This document shows, piece by piece, positions 1 through 7,527 of a DNA stretch of 33,742 nt; position 1 is the first letter of the stretch; every line of letters starts with the position of its first letter. Origin of the DNA: Hungatella sp. (GTDB lineage: Bacteria > Bacillota > Clostridia > Lachnospirales > Lachnospiraceae); NCBI GenBank assembly GCA_022796015.1, contig JAAWHU010000038.1, positions 1 through 33,742 on the forward strand, read 5' to 3'. The notes under the pieces were generated by a model. It was not told where the DNA came from. It saw nothing but the letters and a program-made list of their open reading frames with translations, and ran no database searches. The translations under genes and the position numbers were made by a program.

Positions 1-47
1 ACTACCGACAACATACTGATTTGGATTTTTGATTTGATCGACTTCAT
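1..47 (-). CDS. 5' end of a gene leaving the window (possible membrane sensor or chemoreceptor)
   Basis: Only the first 15 codons or so are present. An ATG at 47 on the minus strand is preceded by an AGGAAGG ribosome binding site with a 6-nt spacer. The translated start is MKSIKSKIQISMLSVV: a short basic stretch followed by the beginning of a hydrophobic segment. This style of N terminus is common in methyl-accepting chemotaxis proteins and membrane sensor kinases, but with 16 residues the family is a guess. The start call rests on the Shine-Dalgarno match and the plausible N terminus. Confidence 0.5.
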   Translation of the reverse strand, partial: MKSIKSKIQISMLSV

Positions 48-418
48 ATCTAACCTTCCTTTCACCTACTTCTATTTAGGGCAAGAGAGTATGTTTCTCT
101 GCAATATATGCGATTTTTGATTGCGCTCTCTCGTCTTGGTATTTTAGCATGAAATCACAAAACCTTCAATATAGATCTTTGTTTTCTCAAAGGTTGTAAT
201 GCAGAGCTTAACATAGCACATACGAGGCAGCAGGCAGTCAAATATATCAATGTGGAAATGGCAGGCAATGTGGCATACTCCTGTTTCAGCGATTGTATGG
301 ACGGCAGCTTCTTCAAACCGATGGAATCAAAATGACGCTTCCCCCCACAACACGATGTGCTGCACTGTTTAAATTATTCCGTAATTTTAATATCAGCAAA
401 AATACTTGATACAGCAGA
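48..418. other. Intergenic region, with a possible decayed gene fragment
   Basis: No intact gene is seen. On the plus strand a frame stays open from 153 to a stop at 333-335 and its end reads like protein (VKYINVEMAGNVAYSCF). It has no ATG or ribosome binding site at its beginning, so at best it is the tail of a decayed gene. An imperfect inverted repeat (CAAGAGAG near 80, CTCTCTCG and CTTG near 126-137) lies upstream of the left-edge gene. Confidence 0.25.
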
Positions 419-976
419 TTATATCCCCAATTCTGTAAGGTCAATCCTCAGATTTTCAAAGATATTAACCTTTATTTCGTCCTGGAATGTATAAGCTGTA
501 GTTTTAAATCTGTCCTTTTCCATAAAATATACATAAACGGACTGATCTAAAGGATTTACAATCCAATACTCTTTTACTCCGGCATCTGCATATAAATTCA
601 ACTTACGAATATAGTCATGGCTGGAAGTACTGGGAGAAATAATCTCAATAATCCAATCCGGCGCCCCGGTACAGCCCTTATTCGTCAATTTATTTTGGTC
701 GCAGATCACGCTGATATCTGGCTCTACTATAGTCTTATTGTCATTTTCAAATAATTTGACAGCAAATGGGGATGGGTATACTTTACAGTCCCCCCTTTTC
801 TGATCAATATAATATACTATTTTTTTGAACATGTACCCCAATATTTCCTGGTGTATTCTGCTGGGAGCCTCCATATAATAGATCCGGCCGTCAATCAACT
901 CAGCTCTGATATTCTCTGGTAAATTATAATAGTCCTCTTCGGTATAAACGTCTTCATGGATGAATGCTTCTGACAT
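419..976 (-). CDS. Uma2 family (DUF820) putative restriction-endonuclease-like protein
   Basis: This 185-residue protein fits the Uma2/DUF820 family, small proteins with a PD-(D/E)XK nuclease-like fold whose cellular role is unsettled. The visible core is EPDISVICD (about residues 85-93), then WIIEIISPS (about 108-116), then KLNLYADAGVKEYWIVNP (about 125-142). The Asp and Glu in the first two blocks and the Lys of the third are the expected metal-site residues. The N-terminal YYNLPENIRAELIDGRIYYMEAPS segment is also typical. The start at 976 has an AAAGGA ribosome binding site 8 nt upstream. It is monocistronic; the next gene in the same direction ends 600 nt upstream. Family assignment is firm, function is not. 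Confidence 0.85.
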   Translation of the reverse strand: MSEAFIHEDVYTEEDYYNLPENIRAELIDGRIYYMEAPSRIHQEILGYMFKKIVYYIDQKRGDCKVYPSPFAVKLFENDNKTIVEPDISVICDQNKLTNKGCTGAPDWIIEIISPSTSSHDYIRKLNLYADAGVKEYWIVNPLDQSVYVYFMEKDRFKTTAYTFQDEIKVNIFENLRIDLTELGI

Positions 977-999
977 TGTATTATTCCTTTCTGCATGTA

Positions 1000-1026
1000 G
1001 ACTGTTAGTAGGTGATTGTAACAGTC
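1000..1026. repeat. 8-bp perfect inverted repeat upstream of the Uma2 gene (possible operator)
   Basis: GACTGTTA at 1000-1007 and TAACAGTC at 1019-1026 are perfect inverted copies separated by 11 nt, centred about 37 nt upstream of the Uma2 start. On the minus strand the outer arm overlaps a TTGACT hexamer, so the dyad could be an operator. No good -10 is seen at the right distance, so this is only a candidate. Confidence 0.3.
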
Positions 1027-1475
1027 AAGACCTGGAGAATATTCAGCTAAGTTTTGAGTTTCTCGATCCCTATGCAGAATATCCTGCTGTTTTTATTGCT
1101 GAGATTACATTGATTTACACTTAAATTAGCCTTGTAAAACATTCTTTCTTAATTTTAGTAACTGAAGATTATCTCTGTCAACGTGTCCATAGTATATCAT
1201 ATGTATACATAAGGCTCAAGTCTCTATGCCAAATGGGGAATAGAACGCAGGAACTAGTGTAATGTACTGTGGTAAAATCATCTGTTTGAGGTTGTGCTTC
1301 CGTATTATAGCCTGGGAGGCCGTCGCCAAAATATACTGGGATAATATCTGGAACATATAGATAACTTGTGGAAATTATAGATTTCTTTAGAGTGTCTGAT
1401 GAATCCATCAATAATCATTTTTCTAAATATGCAATTCTATTATAAGGCATTATAGCAATGTATTTAAATGAAATC

Positions 1476-1527
1476 GGCACTGCATATTATTTCAAACATT
1501 GTTTAAAATTATGTCTCATGCAGTGCC
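1476..1527. repeat. 52-nt palindrome (possible terminator or small mobile remnant)
   Basis: GGCACTGCAT at 1476-1485 pairs perfectly with ATGCAGTGCC at 1518-1527, and the 32 nt between are themselves an imperfect dyad around AAACATTGTTT. On the plus strand the hairpin is followed by TTTATATT, which is only weakly terminator-like. It lies 57 nt beyond the stop of the minus-strand secreted protein gene, where a terminator would be expected, but no T-run follows on that strand. Confidence 0.45.
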
Positions 1528-1584
1528 TTTATATTAATTACATAGCATTTATTAATGCTTAATTCCATATAAAAACAACTATGT

Positions 1585-2109
1585 TTACTTGACGTCTTTT
1601 GCCCGACGATATACAGGATAGTCTGTAAGCAATACCCCATCAGTTCGAGTTGTCTTTGACTCAAATCCATTTGGGGTTCTGACTTTGTGGAAGCAAGTTA
1701 AACGATAATAATAATTTGTTTCCAGTCCATAAACATCAAATTCTGTATATGCATATGTTATCTTTCCATCGGGATAGTCTGCCCCATCAAATTCTTCTGT
1801 ATATGTATCTACCGTACTCCAGGTACCTGATGTCGCACTTTTCCTTCTCTGTAAATTAATCTCAATTTGTCCCCATTCAACACCACTAAAAGATTTGAAA
1901 TCAGCGTAAATGTAAAGAACACCTTCACCTTCATTTGTTATTTCTGATGTTGCACTTGCTAAATATAGACTTCTAGGTTGAATTGTATCATTTTCTGTAT
2001 TATATGTCATATTACCATTTACAGGCACTTCACTTGCAAATACATTACTAGTTCCCAATAGCATAATTACTAACACCAAACTAATTATTTTTGCTGTTGT
2101 TTTTCTCAT
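1585..2109 (-). CDS. Small secreted protein (tentatively DUF6147-like)
   Basis: A 174-residue protein with a clear Sec signal peptide: basic MRKTTAK, a hydrophobic core IISLVLVIMLLGTS, and a likely signal peptidase I site after VFA at about residue 26. The mature part has many aromatic residues and beta-strand-like alternation (EGVLYIYADFKSF, ETNYYYRLTCFHKV) and no catalytic motif I recognise. It resembles secreted Lachnospiraceae proteins annotated DUF6147, an assignment from memory. The start at 2109 has AAGGAG 7 nt upstream. It begins 22 nt after the stop of the DUF4367 gene, so the two are probably one transcript, linking this protein to the cell-surface system that gene serves. Confidence 0.7.
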   Translation of the reverse strand: MRKTTAKIISLVLVIMLLGTSNVFASEVPVNGNMTYNTENDTIQPRSLYLASATSEITNEGEGVLYIYADFKSFSGVEWGQIEINLQRRKSATSGTWSTVDTYTEEFDGADYPDGKITYAYTEFDVYGLETNYYYRLTCFHKVRTPNGFESKTTRTDGVLLTDYPVYRRAKDVK

Positions 2110-2131
2110 ACTGCCACTCCTTTAAATGAAA

Positions 2132-2923
2132 TCATTTACTATTTTCCCATAAACTTATTCCACAAACAATTTGTTCAAATTCCTCTATATCTATAACACC
2201 TTCTAGAATATAATAACAATTTCCCTCTACAATTCGGATACTAAATCCATTTTCCCCATTCTCTAATTTATCTTGATATATTAAAATATCTCTCTCAAAG
2301 AATGAATTATAAACTTTCTTATATGCTTCCATATCCGAGCCATAACTGAGTGAACTTGGCTTATCATTTATTCCTTGGGTTAAAAAGAGTTTGTTAATTC
2401 CATCACTAAATTCTATGACACCTTTTTTCTGTGTTATCACTACATTACAAAACACCACATTCTCTGGCAAATATGAAAGTTCTACTATTCTAGAGTTTAT
2501 CTGTTCTTCTATTTGAGCATACACTCTTTCTATTTCAGAATCATCGACCAAATTATTCTCATCATTATTAAAAACTACTGCATTTTCTATATCCGCCCTA
2601 TCCCTAACATCCTGCACATAATACCGCTTCGCTCCAACCCACATACCTCCGCCGATCACCATAGCGCCCAGAACCGCTGCTGCCACCAAAACCTTAACCA
2701 GCTTCCGCATCCGAATAACCTTATGCCCGACTGCCGGCTTTTCGTCTAGGCGGTCCATGATTTTTTGCAGCTCGCCTGCCGGAGGTCTTGAGGAATCGTC
2801 TTCTGCCTCTTCCTGCATCCGCTCCATCTCCTGTGCAAGCTGCTCCTCACCATATCCGAAGGCCTCTGGCAGACTTTGCTCTATGAAGTTGTCCTCTAAT
2901 TCTATCTGATTTCTGTTCTTCAC
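2132..2923 (-). CDS. DUF4367 domain membrane protein, anti-sigma-factor-like
   Basis: This 263-residue protein has an acidic cytoplasmic N-terminal region (about residues 1-70), one transmembrane segment (about 74-96, VKVLVAAAVLGAMVIGGGMWVG) and an extracellular C-terminal part. The last 120 residues (ELSYLPENVVFCNVVI to IEEFEQIVCGISLW) match the DUF4367 pattern. In Clostridia such proteins are usually encoded just after an ECF-type sigma factor and are thought to restrain it. Here the nearest sigma gene (4365-4898) is on the same strand but separated by murG. The start codon is GTG at 2923 with a GAGGG ribosome binding site 6 nt upstream. The anti-sigma role is inferred from architecture and neighbourhood. 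Confidence 0.75.
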   Translation of the reverse strand: MKNRNQIELEDNFIEQSLPEAFGYGEEQLAQEMERMQEEAEDDSSRPPAGELQKIMDRLDEKPAVGHKVIRMRKLVKVLVAAAVLGAMVIGGGMWVGAKRYYVQDVRDRADIENAVVFNNDENNLVDDSEIERVYAQIEEQINSRIVELSYLPENVVFCNVVITQKKGVIEFSDGINKLFLTQGINDKPSSLSYGSDMEAYKKVYNSFFERDILIYQDKLENGENGFSIRIVEGNCYYILEGVIDIEEFEQIVCGISLWENSK

Positions 2924-3289
2924 AGGTTACCCTCGCATATTCTCTCGTGTTTTTGGAAATCATACATCATCTGAGATCATGTTTGACAGCTCGGCTGTAC
3001 CAGTATAGGGATCTGCTGTCTCGCATTTATCAGGCATTTTTACAAAAACGACCAAAATCAGGTTCTTTCAGAGCTCCCACCCCTCCGTAAAATAGCTGGT
3101 AAAAGCAGGAATGCCACAAAAGTCGTCTGTCTCAAAATGTATGTCATGATTTAGTGTTGACTTTTTAAGCGAATTGATTAGTATATTATAAGTATATAGT
3201 TACCTTGATAAGGCATATCCAGACCCTTTAGGGACAGGTGCGCTCTGCATGACAAGGTACACGTTTTGCGAATATGGAGGCAGTTTACT
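2924..3289. other. Intergenic region between the DUF4367 gene and murG
   Basis: This 366-nt gap holds the divergent control regions. On the plus side lie the candidate murG promoter and a leader in which TACCTTG (3201-3207) can pair with CAAGGTA (3253-3259) around two small hairpins (CCTTGATAAGG, CCCTTTAGGG). On the minus side a 25-codon frame (2960-3037, beginning MPDKCETADPY) has no ribosome binding site and is probably chance. Confidence 0.4.
3157..3187 (+). promoter_or_regulatory. Candidate promoter of murG
   Basis: TTGACT at 3157-3162 is followed by TATATT at 3182-3187. The 19-nt spacer is longer than ideal. Placement 100 nt upstream of murG is suitable, leaving a leader of about 95 nt. 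Confidence 0.4.
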
Positions 3290-4363
3290 ATGAAAAAAAT
3301 CATTCTAACTGGCGGCGGCACCGCTGGTCATGTGACACCCAACCTGGCTCTGATTCCCTCTTTACAGGAGTTGGACTATGAGATCCACTATATTGGATCC
3401 TATCAGGGAATCGAAAAAAAACTAATTGAAACTACAGGAATCCCCTATGAGGGAATTTCTTCCGGCAAACTGCGCCGGTATTTTGACTTAAAAAATTTTT
3501 CTGATCCCTTCCGCGTAGTCAAGGGATATGGCGAAGCTTTGCGAATCCTCAAAAAGTATAAACCTGATGTGGTATTCTCCAAAGGGGGTTTTGTTGCCGT
3601 ACCTGTGGTCCTGGCAGCAAAACATTATCATATTCCCACTATCATTCATGAATCGGATATGACACCGGGACTTGCCAACAAGTTATGTATCCCTTCTGCC
3701 AGAAAAGTATGCTGCAACTTTCCTGAAACTCTTGCCTATCTTCCTCAGGATAAAGCAGTACTCACCGGTTCCCCTATCAGGGCGGAGCTTCTTTTGGGGG
3801 ATCGTTTATCCGGTCTGCAATATGCCCATTTGGCGGCTGACAAACCTGTAATCCTTGTTATTGGCGGAAGCCTTGGATCCGTGGCTGTCAATGGGGCCGT
3901 GAGAAGTCTGCTGCCGCGCCTGCTGCCTGATTATCAGGTAGTACATATCTGCGGGAAAGGCAATCTGGATGAACATTTGATTGGCACCAAAGGATATGTA
4001 CAGTATGAATATGTGGATGCACCCTTAAAGCATCTCTTTGCTGCCTCCGACCTGGTAGTATCAAGAGCCGGGGCCAACTCCATCTGTGAGATTCTTGCAC
4101 TGCGCAAACCCAATATTCTGATACCCCTTTCTGCTGCTGCCAGCCGCGGGGACCAGATCCTTAATGCCAATTCATTTGCAAACCAGGGCTTTAGTATGGT
4201 TCTTGAAGAAGAATCAGTGAATGATGATACTCTGTACCAGGCCATCTGCCGCACTTATGACAACAGGGCCCAGTTCACCCATAATATGGAACAAAGCCAT
4301 CTGAGCAATGCTGTACAGACCATCATAAACCTTATTGAAGAATGTACCTCCAGCGAAAGCTGA
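3290..4363 (+). CDS. murG: MurG, lipid II-forming N-acetylglucosaminyltransferase
   Basis: MurG transfers GlcNAc from UDP-GlcNAc to lipid I on the inner face of the membrane, giving lipid II for peptidoglycan synthesis. The N-terminal glycine-rich loop GGGTAGHVTPN is at residues 8-18. Further family blocks are FSKGGFVAVPVVLAA, HESDMTPGLANK, VIGGSLGS and the donor-site region SRAGANSICEILALRKPNILIPL. At 357 residues it has the usual length. The frame is open upstream to a TTG at 3266, but ATG 3290 has GGAGG 9 nt upstream and gives the canonical MKKIILTGGGTAGH start. It is not next to other mur or division genes, and its stop lies 1 nt from the stop of the convergent sigma gene, leaving no room for a terminator between them. 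Confidence 0.95.
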   Translation: MKKIILTGGGTAGHVTPNLALIPSLQELDYEIHYIGSYQGIEKKLIETTGIPYEGISSGKLRRYFDLKNFSDPFRVVKGYGEALRILKKYKPDVVFSKGGFVAVPVVLAAKHYHIPTIIHESDMTPGLANKLCIPSARKVCCNFPETLAYLPQDKAVLTGSPIRAELLLGDRLSGLQYAHLAADKPVILVIGGSLGSVAVNGAVRSLLPRLLPDYQVVHICGKGNLDEHLIGTKGYVQYEYVDAPLKHLFAASDLVVSRAGANSICEILALRKPNILIPLSAAASRGDQILNANSFANQGFSMVLEEESVNDDTLYQAICRTYDNRAQFTHNMEQSHLSNAVQTIINLIEECTSSES

Positions 4364-4364
4364 T

Positions 4365-4898
4365 CTACAGCTTAAGCTGTAACTTCAAGTATTTTCTGAT
4401 TCTGGATACCCTCATTCTGCATGCAGCATTGCTGATATTCAAAATCTCACATACCTCAACCAGTGGCCGGCCTTCTATCAAATGAAGGACGGCTACCTCG
4501 CGCCAGGATGGCTTCATTTTCTCAATGCACTCCTGAATCTTGCGGGATTCCTCATCTGCAATCAACCGATCACAGACATCCCGCATCAGATGATATCTCA
4601 TGATGTTATACTCAATTTCGGAAGCCTTTGAATCAATGCTCACAATACGAATCCGTGTGGATCTTCGGAAATAATCGTGACAGCGATTCAGCAGAATCTT
4701 CATCAACACAGCTTTTCTCTGAGTCTCGTTCCAAGTCAAAGCTGTTTCTCCATATGAGCGCATAAATGCACAAAATGTATCCTGAATAATATCGTCAACT
4801 TCACACTCAGGCACCTTTTCTTTTAATGCCTTCAAGCGGAGTGGTCTCCAATATTTTTCGTACAGCGCCTGCAACAACTCTTTCTGCTCTTGTTGCAT
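4365..4898 (-). CDS. RNA polymerase sigma-70 family (ECF-type) sigma factor
   Basis: A 177-residue sigma factor with only the two DNA- and core-binding regions of ECF types. Region 2 covers about residues 10-85 (YEKYWRPLRLKALKEKVPECEVDDIIQDTFCAFMRSY, the last part being the typical core-binding helix). Region 4 covers about 125-175, with the helix-turn-helix PLVEVCEILNISNAACRMRVSRIRKYLK. AGGAG lies 6 nt before the ATG. It ends 1 nt from the convergent murG stop. It follows the HIT gene by 75 nt on the same strand. Its likely regulator is the DUF4367 protein at 2132-2923, though the two genes are split by murG. Target promoters are unknown. Confidence 0.85.
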   Translation of the reverse strand: MQQEQKELLQALYEKYWRPLRLKALKEKVPECEVDDIIQDTFCAFMRSYGETALTWNETQRKAVLMKILLNRCHDYFRRSTRIRIVSIDSKASEIEYNIMRYHLMRDVCDRLIADEESRKIQECIEKMKPSWREVAVLHLIEGRPLVEVCEILNISNAACRMRVSRIRKYLKLQLKL

Positions 4899-4948
4899 GG
4901 TATTCTCCTAATTCTGATTTCTCAGCAACTCCGCAGGAATTGCTAAAC

Positions 4949-4966
4949 TGTGTGCAATGACACACA
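4949..4966 (-). terminator. Weak hairpin after the HIT gene
   Basis: TGTGTG at 4949-4954 pairs with CACACA at 4961-4966, just after the HIT stop codon. On the minus strand it is followed only by a short GTTTAG, so termination would be weak and read-through into the sigma gene is possible. Confidence 0.25.
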
Positions 4967-4973
4967 TTCCTGA

Positions 4974-5390
4974 TTACAGCCCGGCTTTTATAGCCTGGAC
5001 TATCTTTTCTGCATCTTCTGCATCAATGGTACCTGGTTCCCAACTAACCATGGCCGGTCCGTTCTCATATCGAGGAATAATATGCATATGAAAATGATAT
5101 ACCGTCTGCCCTGCCGCCTCCCCATTATTCTGCACCAAATTAAAGCCGGCGCAGCCCAGACCGCTTTTCATCGCCCTTCCGATCTTCGCAGCCAGTCCTA
5201 ACACCTTGGACCCTACAGCCTCATCCAGTTCACACACATCTTCATAATGCTGTTTCGGCAAAATCAGCGCATGGCCTTTAGACGCCGGACCAGCATCTAA
5301 GACTACACGGAAGTTGTCGTCCTCATACAAGGTAGATGCGGGAATCCCGCCATTAGCTATTTTACAGAAAATACAATCATCTTTTACCAT
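4974..5390 (-). CDS. HIT family nucleotide-binding hydrolase
   Basis: A 138-residue histidine triad protein of the Hint/HinT branch, whose members hydrolyse nucleoside phosphoramidates or related nucleotides. The catalytic HxHxH motif is YHFHMHIIPR near residues 98-107, and the N-terminal DCIFCKIANGGIPAS with Cys6 and Cys9 is the usual zinc-site beginning. Length is normal. The longer frame begins at 5408, but ATG 5390 has AGGAGG 4 nt upstream and gives the standard N terminus. The start overlaps the end of the rhomboid gene by 7 nt, so the two are translationally coupled. The physiological substrate cannot be read from sequence. Confidence 0.92.
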   Translation of the reverse strand: MVKDDCIFCKIANGGIPASTLYEDDNFRVVLDAGPASKGHALILPKQHYEDVCELDEAVGSKVLGLAAKIGRAMKSGLGCAGFNLVQNNGEAAGQTVYHFHMHIIPRYENGPAMVSWEPGTIDAEDAEKIVQAIKAGL

Positions 5391-6010
5391 AAATCCTCCT
5401 TTGACCAAACAATTTTCCTTTTCGGTTTCCTATATAAGACTGCCCCCATGACCACACCGAGAAGAAGGCCCGACACATGAGCCACATTGTTCACGCCGCT
5501 GCTGGTAAATCCGTGGTAGAGAGAAAATCCAGCCAAAATTACCATCTGCCTGGTGTTTAAATCTTCCAGTCTTCCCCGGTTCACTGCCACCGCATATAGA
5601 AGACCGCCGATGACACCGAAGATGGCGCCGGATGCACCTGCCGACACTGCATAGGTCTCATTCATCAGGTTCACAGCCATGGAAGCTGCATTGGCCCCCA
5701 CGCCGCAGACCAGATAAAAGACAGCATACTTGATCTTTCCTAAAGCCCGCTCCAGGTTATCTCCCAAAACAAACAAAAGCAGCATGTTATTGGCCAGATG
5801 CTCTACACCGAAATGCATAAAAACAGCTGTCAAAAGCCGCCAGTATTCTTTTCCGTACAAAACAGCCGGCTCAAACAGTGCACCATAAGCAACCATGAAC
5901 TTTGAATTCTCTGTGGAGCCTTTTGTTTCCAAATACAGAAAAACAACCACATTAACCACTATAATTATAAAGTTTACATAAGCGGTTTTCCGGTATTTTC
6001 CGAATTCCAT
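5384..6010 (-). CDS. Rhomboid family intramembrane serine protease
   Basis: A 208-residue multi-spanning membrane protein with all rhomboid marks. The catalytic serine is Ser127 in GASGAIFG, the catalytic histidine is His178 in NNVAHVSGLLLG, and the oxyanion-region HxxxN is His71-Asn75 in VEHLANNMLLL. About six hydrophobic segments are visible. Rhomboids cleave transmembrane substrates within the bilayer; the substrate here is unknown. AAGGAG lies 6 nt upstream of the ATG. A good promoter (6040-6068) lies in the gap to the preceding FHA gene, so this gene and the overlapping HIT gene form their own transcription unit rather than the end of the Tad operon. Confidence 0.93.
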   Translation of the reverse strand: MEFGKYRKTAYVNFIIIVVNVVVFLYLETKGSTENSKFMVAYGALFEPAVLYGKEYWRLLTAVFMHFGVEHLANNMLLLFVLGDNLERALGKIKYAVFYLVCGVGANAASMAVNLMNETYAVSAGASGAIFGVIGGLLYAVAVNRGRLEDLNTRQMVILAGFSLYHGFTSSGVNNVAHVSGLLLGVVMGAVLYRKPKRKIVWSKEDLW

Positions 6011-6039
6011 AAAAATCTCCTTCAGCCTTATGTAACTTT

Positions 6040-6068
6040 ATTCTATCATAGCTTTCCTGTTTTGTTAA
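6040..6068 (-). promoter_or_regulatory. Promoter of the rhomboid-HIT operon
   Basis: On the minus strand TTAACA (6068-6063), a 17-nt spacer and TAGAAT (6045-6040) form a good vegetative-type promoter. It leaves a leader of about 23 nt before the rhomboid ATG. Confidence 0.65.
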
Positions 6069-6072
6069 GGTC

Positions 6073-6705
6073 TTATATTAGCCGGAACTTTAAGTCAGCG
6101 ATACCGATTTCGTCTCCCTCTTGTACCGGCGCCGCCTCATTGGCATTTAAACATCTGCCGTTTAAGTAGGTGCCGTTGGTGGAGTTTAAGTCCGTAATCC
6201 GGCATCCTCCTTCTGTCTCATCTATACGGAGATGAAGACGGCTCACTGTGCTTTTTGAAATCACATGATCACAGAGTCCCTCCTGTTTTCCGATAATAAA
6301 CGGATAGTAGGATAATTCAATGCTGCTGCCGTCATCTCTTACCAGACTGCGCACCTTCTTTACCTTTTCCTGGTTCCACAACACCATAGTGTTCATTTCC
6401 TCTGCCTCCTCCTGACAGGATTCGGGCTGTAATTCTGATTTCTCCTCTTCCTGAAAAAGCATCTGCCATGGGCCTGGCTGTACCAAAATTTTTTCAGGCG
6501 GTTTATCACCCTGGATTTGTTGTGAGAGCTGGGGATTCGTATGGAAGACACAACTGGTCTGATTCATTGATGAGTCACTATAGGATGTCCGAGTATAAGA
6601 AGCCTTGCTGTCTGCTGGATGATTATGAGATGATTTTTCATGGGATAACCAATCTTTTAATCCTCCGCTTTCCCGCAGGACATAAAAGATAGTTCCAAAT
6701 GACAA
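6073..6705 (-). pseudogene. FHA domain, C-terminal part of a frameshifted DUF6382/FHA protein
   Basis: This frame encodes about 200 residues: a low-complexity linker, then a clear FHA phosphothreonine-binding domain (about the last 90 residues) with YYPFIIGKQEG, SKSTVSRLHLRI and ITDLNSTNGTYLNGR, the typical R/S/N..NGT core. It has no credible start: the frame opens at a TTG without a ribosome binding site, inside the coding region of the DUF6382 gene, which it overlaps by 68 nt in the +1 frame. In related Clostridia DUF6382 and FHA are, as I recall, one polypeptide. The simplest reading is one gene, 6073-7507, broken by a 1-nt insertion (or 2-nt deletion), a sequencing error, or a programmed +1 shift. 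The domain itself looks undecayed. Confidence 0.75.
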
Positions 6706-7507
6706 ACAGGCATATTCCTATTCCTGCCAGCCATATTCCATAGGCTATAAACGCGGACATTCCAAGAAAAACTCCGAGAGCCCCCGCCAGCGCAAACATC
6801 ACTGCCGCCGGTAAACAATACCAATAAAATGGTTTTTTCTCTGGAACATCCACCTTAGCTCCATAAGATGGCGCCTTGGATGGCTCCTTGATTTCCCATG
6901 TTTCGATTCTCTGTGAGAGTATTGTCTCACAAGGTTCCCTTTCCTCCACAGTCCCCACATTTGGGCAATTCTCTTTTGTCAGCCAGGAAAGCAGATTATC
7001 AAGTCCATAATTTTCCTTTAAACTTTCTCTATACAACCCATAAATCAGGACCACCGCCTCTTTATCCTGATGATCAGCCTTTCCCAGAAGATATTGAAGA
7101 AAGCTGCTGAGTTCTTCCGGGAAATTTCCATGTTTGCCGGGAACCAGACAGAGAAAAGGGCGGTACTCCTCGGGATCTATATAAATATAATCAGGATCAA
7201 GCAAAATCTGTTCTTCTGTCAGAAGATAGTCCTCCATTGTTGTCAAAGTCCGTGCAATTCCCAGCAGTAAGCTCCGTATTTGGATATTATTAATCGTTCT
7301 GTTTTCCAACAAACGGTTCAAAGGCTGTCTGGAGGTAATCTCATAACAGAACTGGCTCCTGTTATCTGTCTTTTTTATCCGGAATTTGAGCAATCCATCT
7401 ACGGTGTTGCCAATCATCATTTTTGCTTCATACCCTTGTTCCTGTCCTTCTTCCACCTCAAGCACAAGATAATTCTGCCGCATTTCCCTTATATATCGGA
7501 CTTCCAT
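6638..7507 (-). CDS. DUF6382 domain protein, N-terminal part of a frameshifted FHA-containing Tad companion
   Basis: 289 residues. About 1-190 form a DUF6382-like cytoplasmic domain (EVRYIREMRQNYLVLEVEE at the start, LLGIARTLTTMEDYLL, then DPDYIYIDPEEYRPFLCLVPG). Two adjacent hydrophobic segments follow (about 228-275), then a basic stop-transfer CPAGKRRIKRL. The frame ends right after this, where related proteins continue to a C-terminal FHA domain; that domain is present in the +1 frame (6073-6705). ATG 7507 has GGAGGA 4 nt upstream and is preferred over a GTG at 7531 that overlaps the stop of the preceding gene. Such proteins accompany Tad loci and may sense phosphorylated partners; the specific role is unknown. 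Confidence 0.75.
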   Translation of the reverse strand: MEVRYIREMRQNYLVLEVEEGQEQGYEAKMMIGNTVDGLLKFRIKKTDNRSQFCYEITSRQPLNRLLENRTINNIQIRSLLLGIARTLTTMEDYLLTEEQILLDPDYIYIDPEEYRPFLCLVPGKHGNFPEELSSFLQYLLGKADHQDKEAVVLIYGLYRESLKENYGLDNLLSWLTKENCPNVGTVEEREPCETILSQRIETWEIKEPSKAPSYGAKVDVPEKKPFYWYCLPAAVMFALAGALGVFLGMSAFIAYGIWLAGIGICLFVIWNYLLCPAGKRRIKRLVIP

Positions 7508-7527
7508 ATTATCCTCCAATTTTCCCC

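Larger units (their letters stand above)
977..1584. other. 608-nt gap without a convincing gene
   Basis: AT-rich sequence. A 77-codon minus-strand frame (1178-1411) has no ribosome binding site and begins at a TTG/ATG pair; I do not accept it as a gene. A 54-codon plus-strand frame (about 960-1124) ends in protein-like sequence (FEFLDPYAEYPAVFIAEI), but it starts inside the Uma2 gene and lacks a ribosome binding site, so it may be a remnant. The gap holds the dyad at 1000-1026 and the palindrome at 1476-1527. Confidence 0.4.

Noticed and set aside
1178-1411. 77-codon minus-strand reading frame
   Set aside because: No ribosome binding site, starts at TTG/ATG in AT-rich sequence, composition not convincing and no recognisable family.
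2960-3037. 25-codon minus-strand frame in the gap before the DUF4367 gene
   Set aside because: No ribosome binding site and no family; probably chance.
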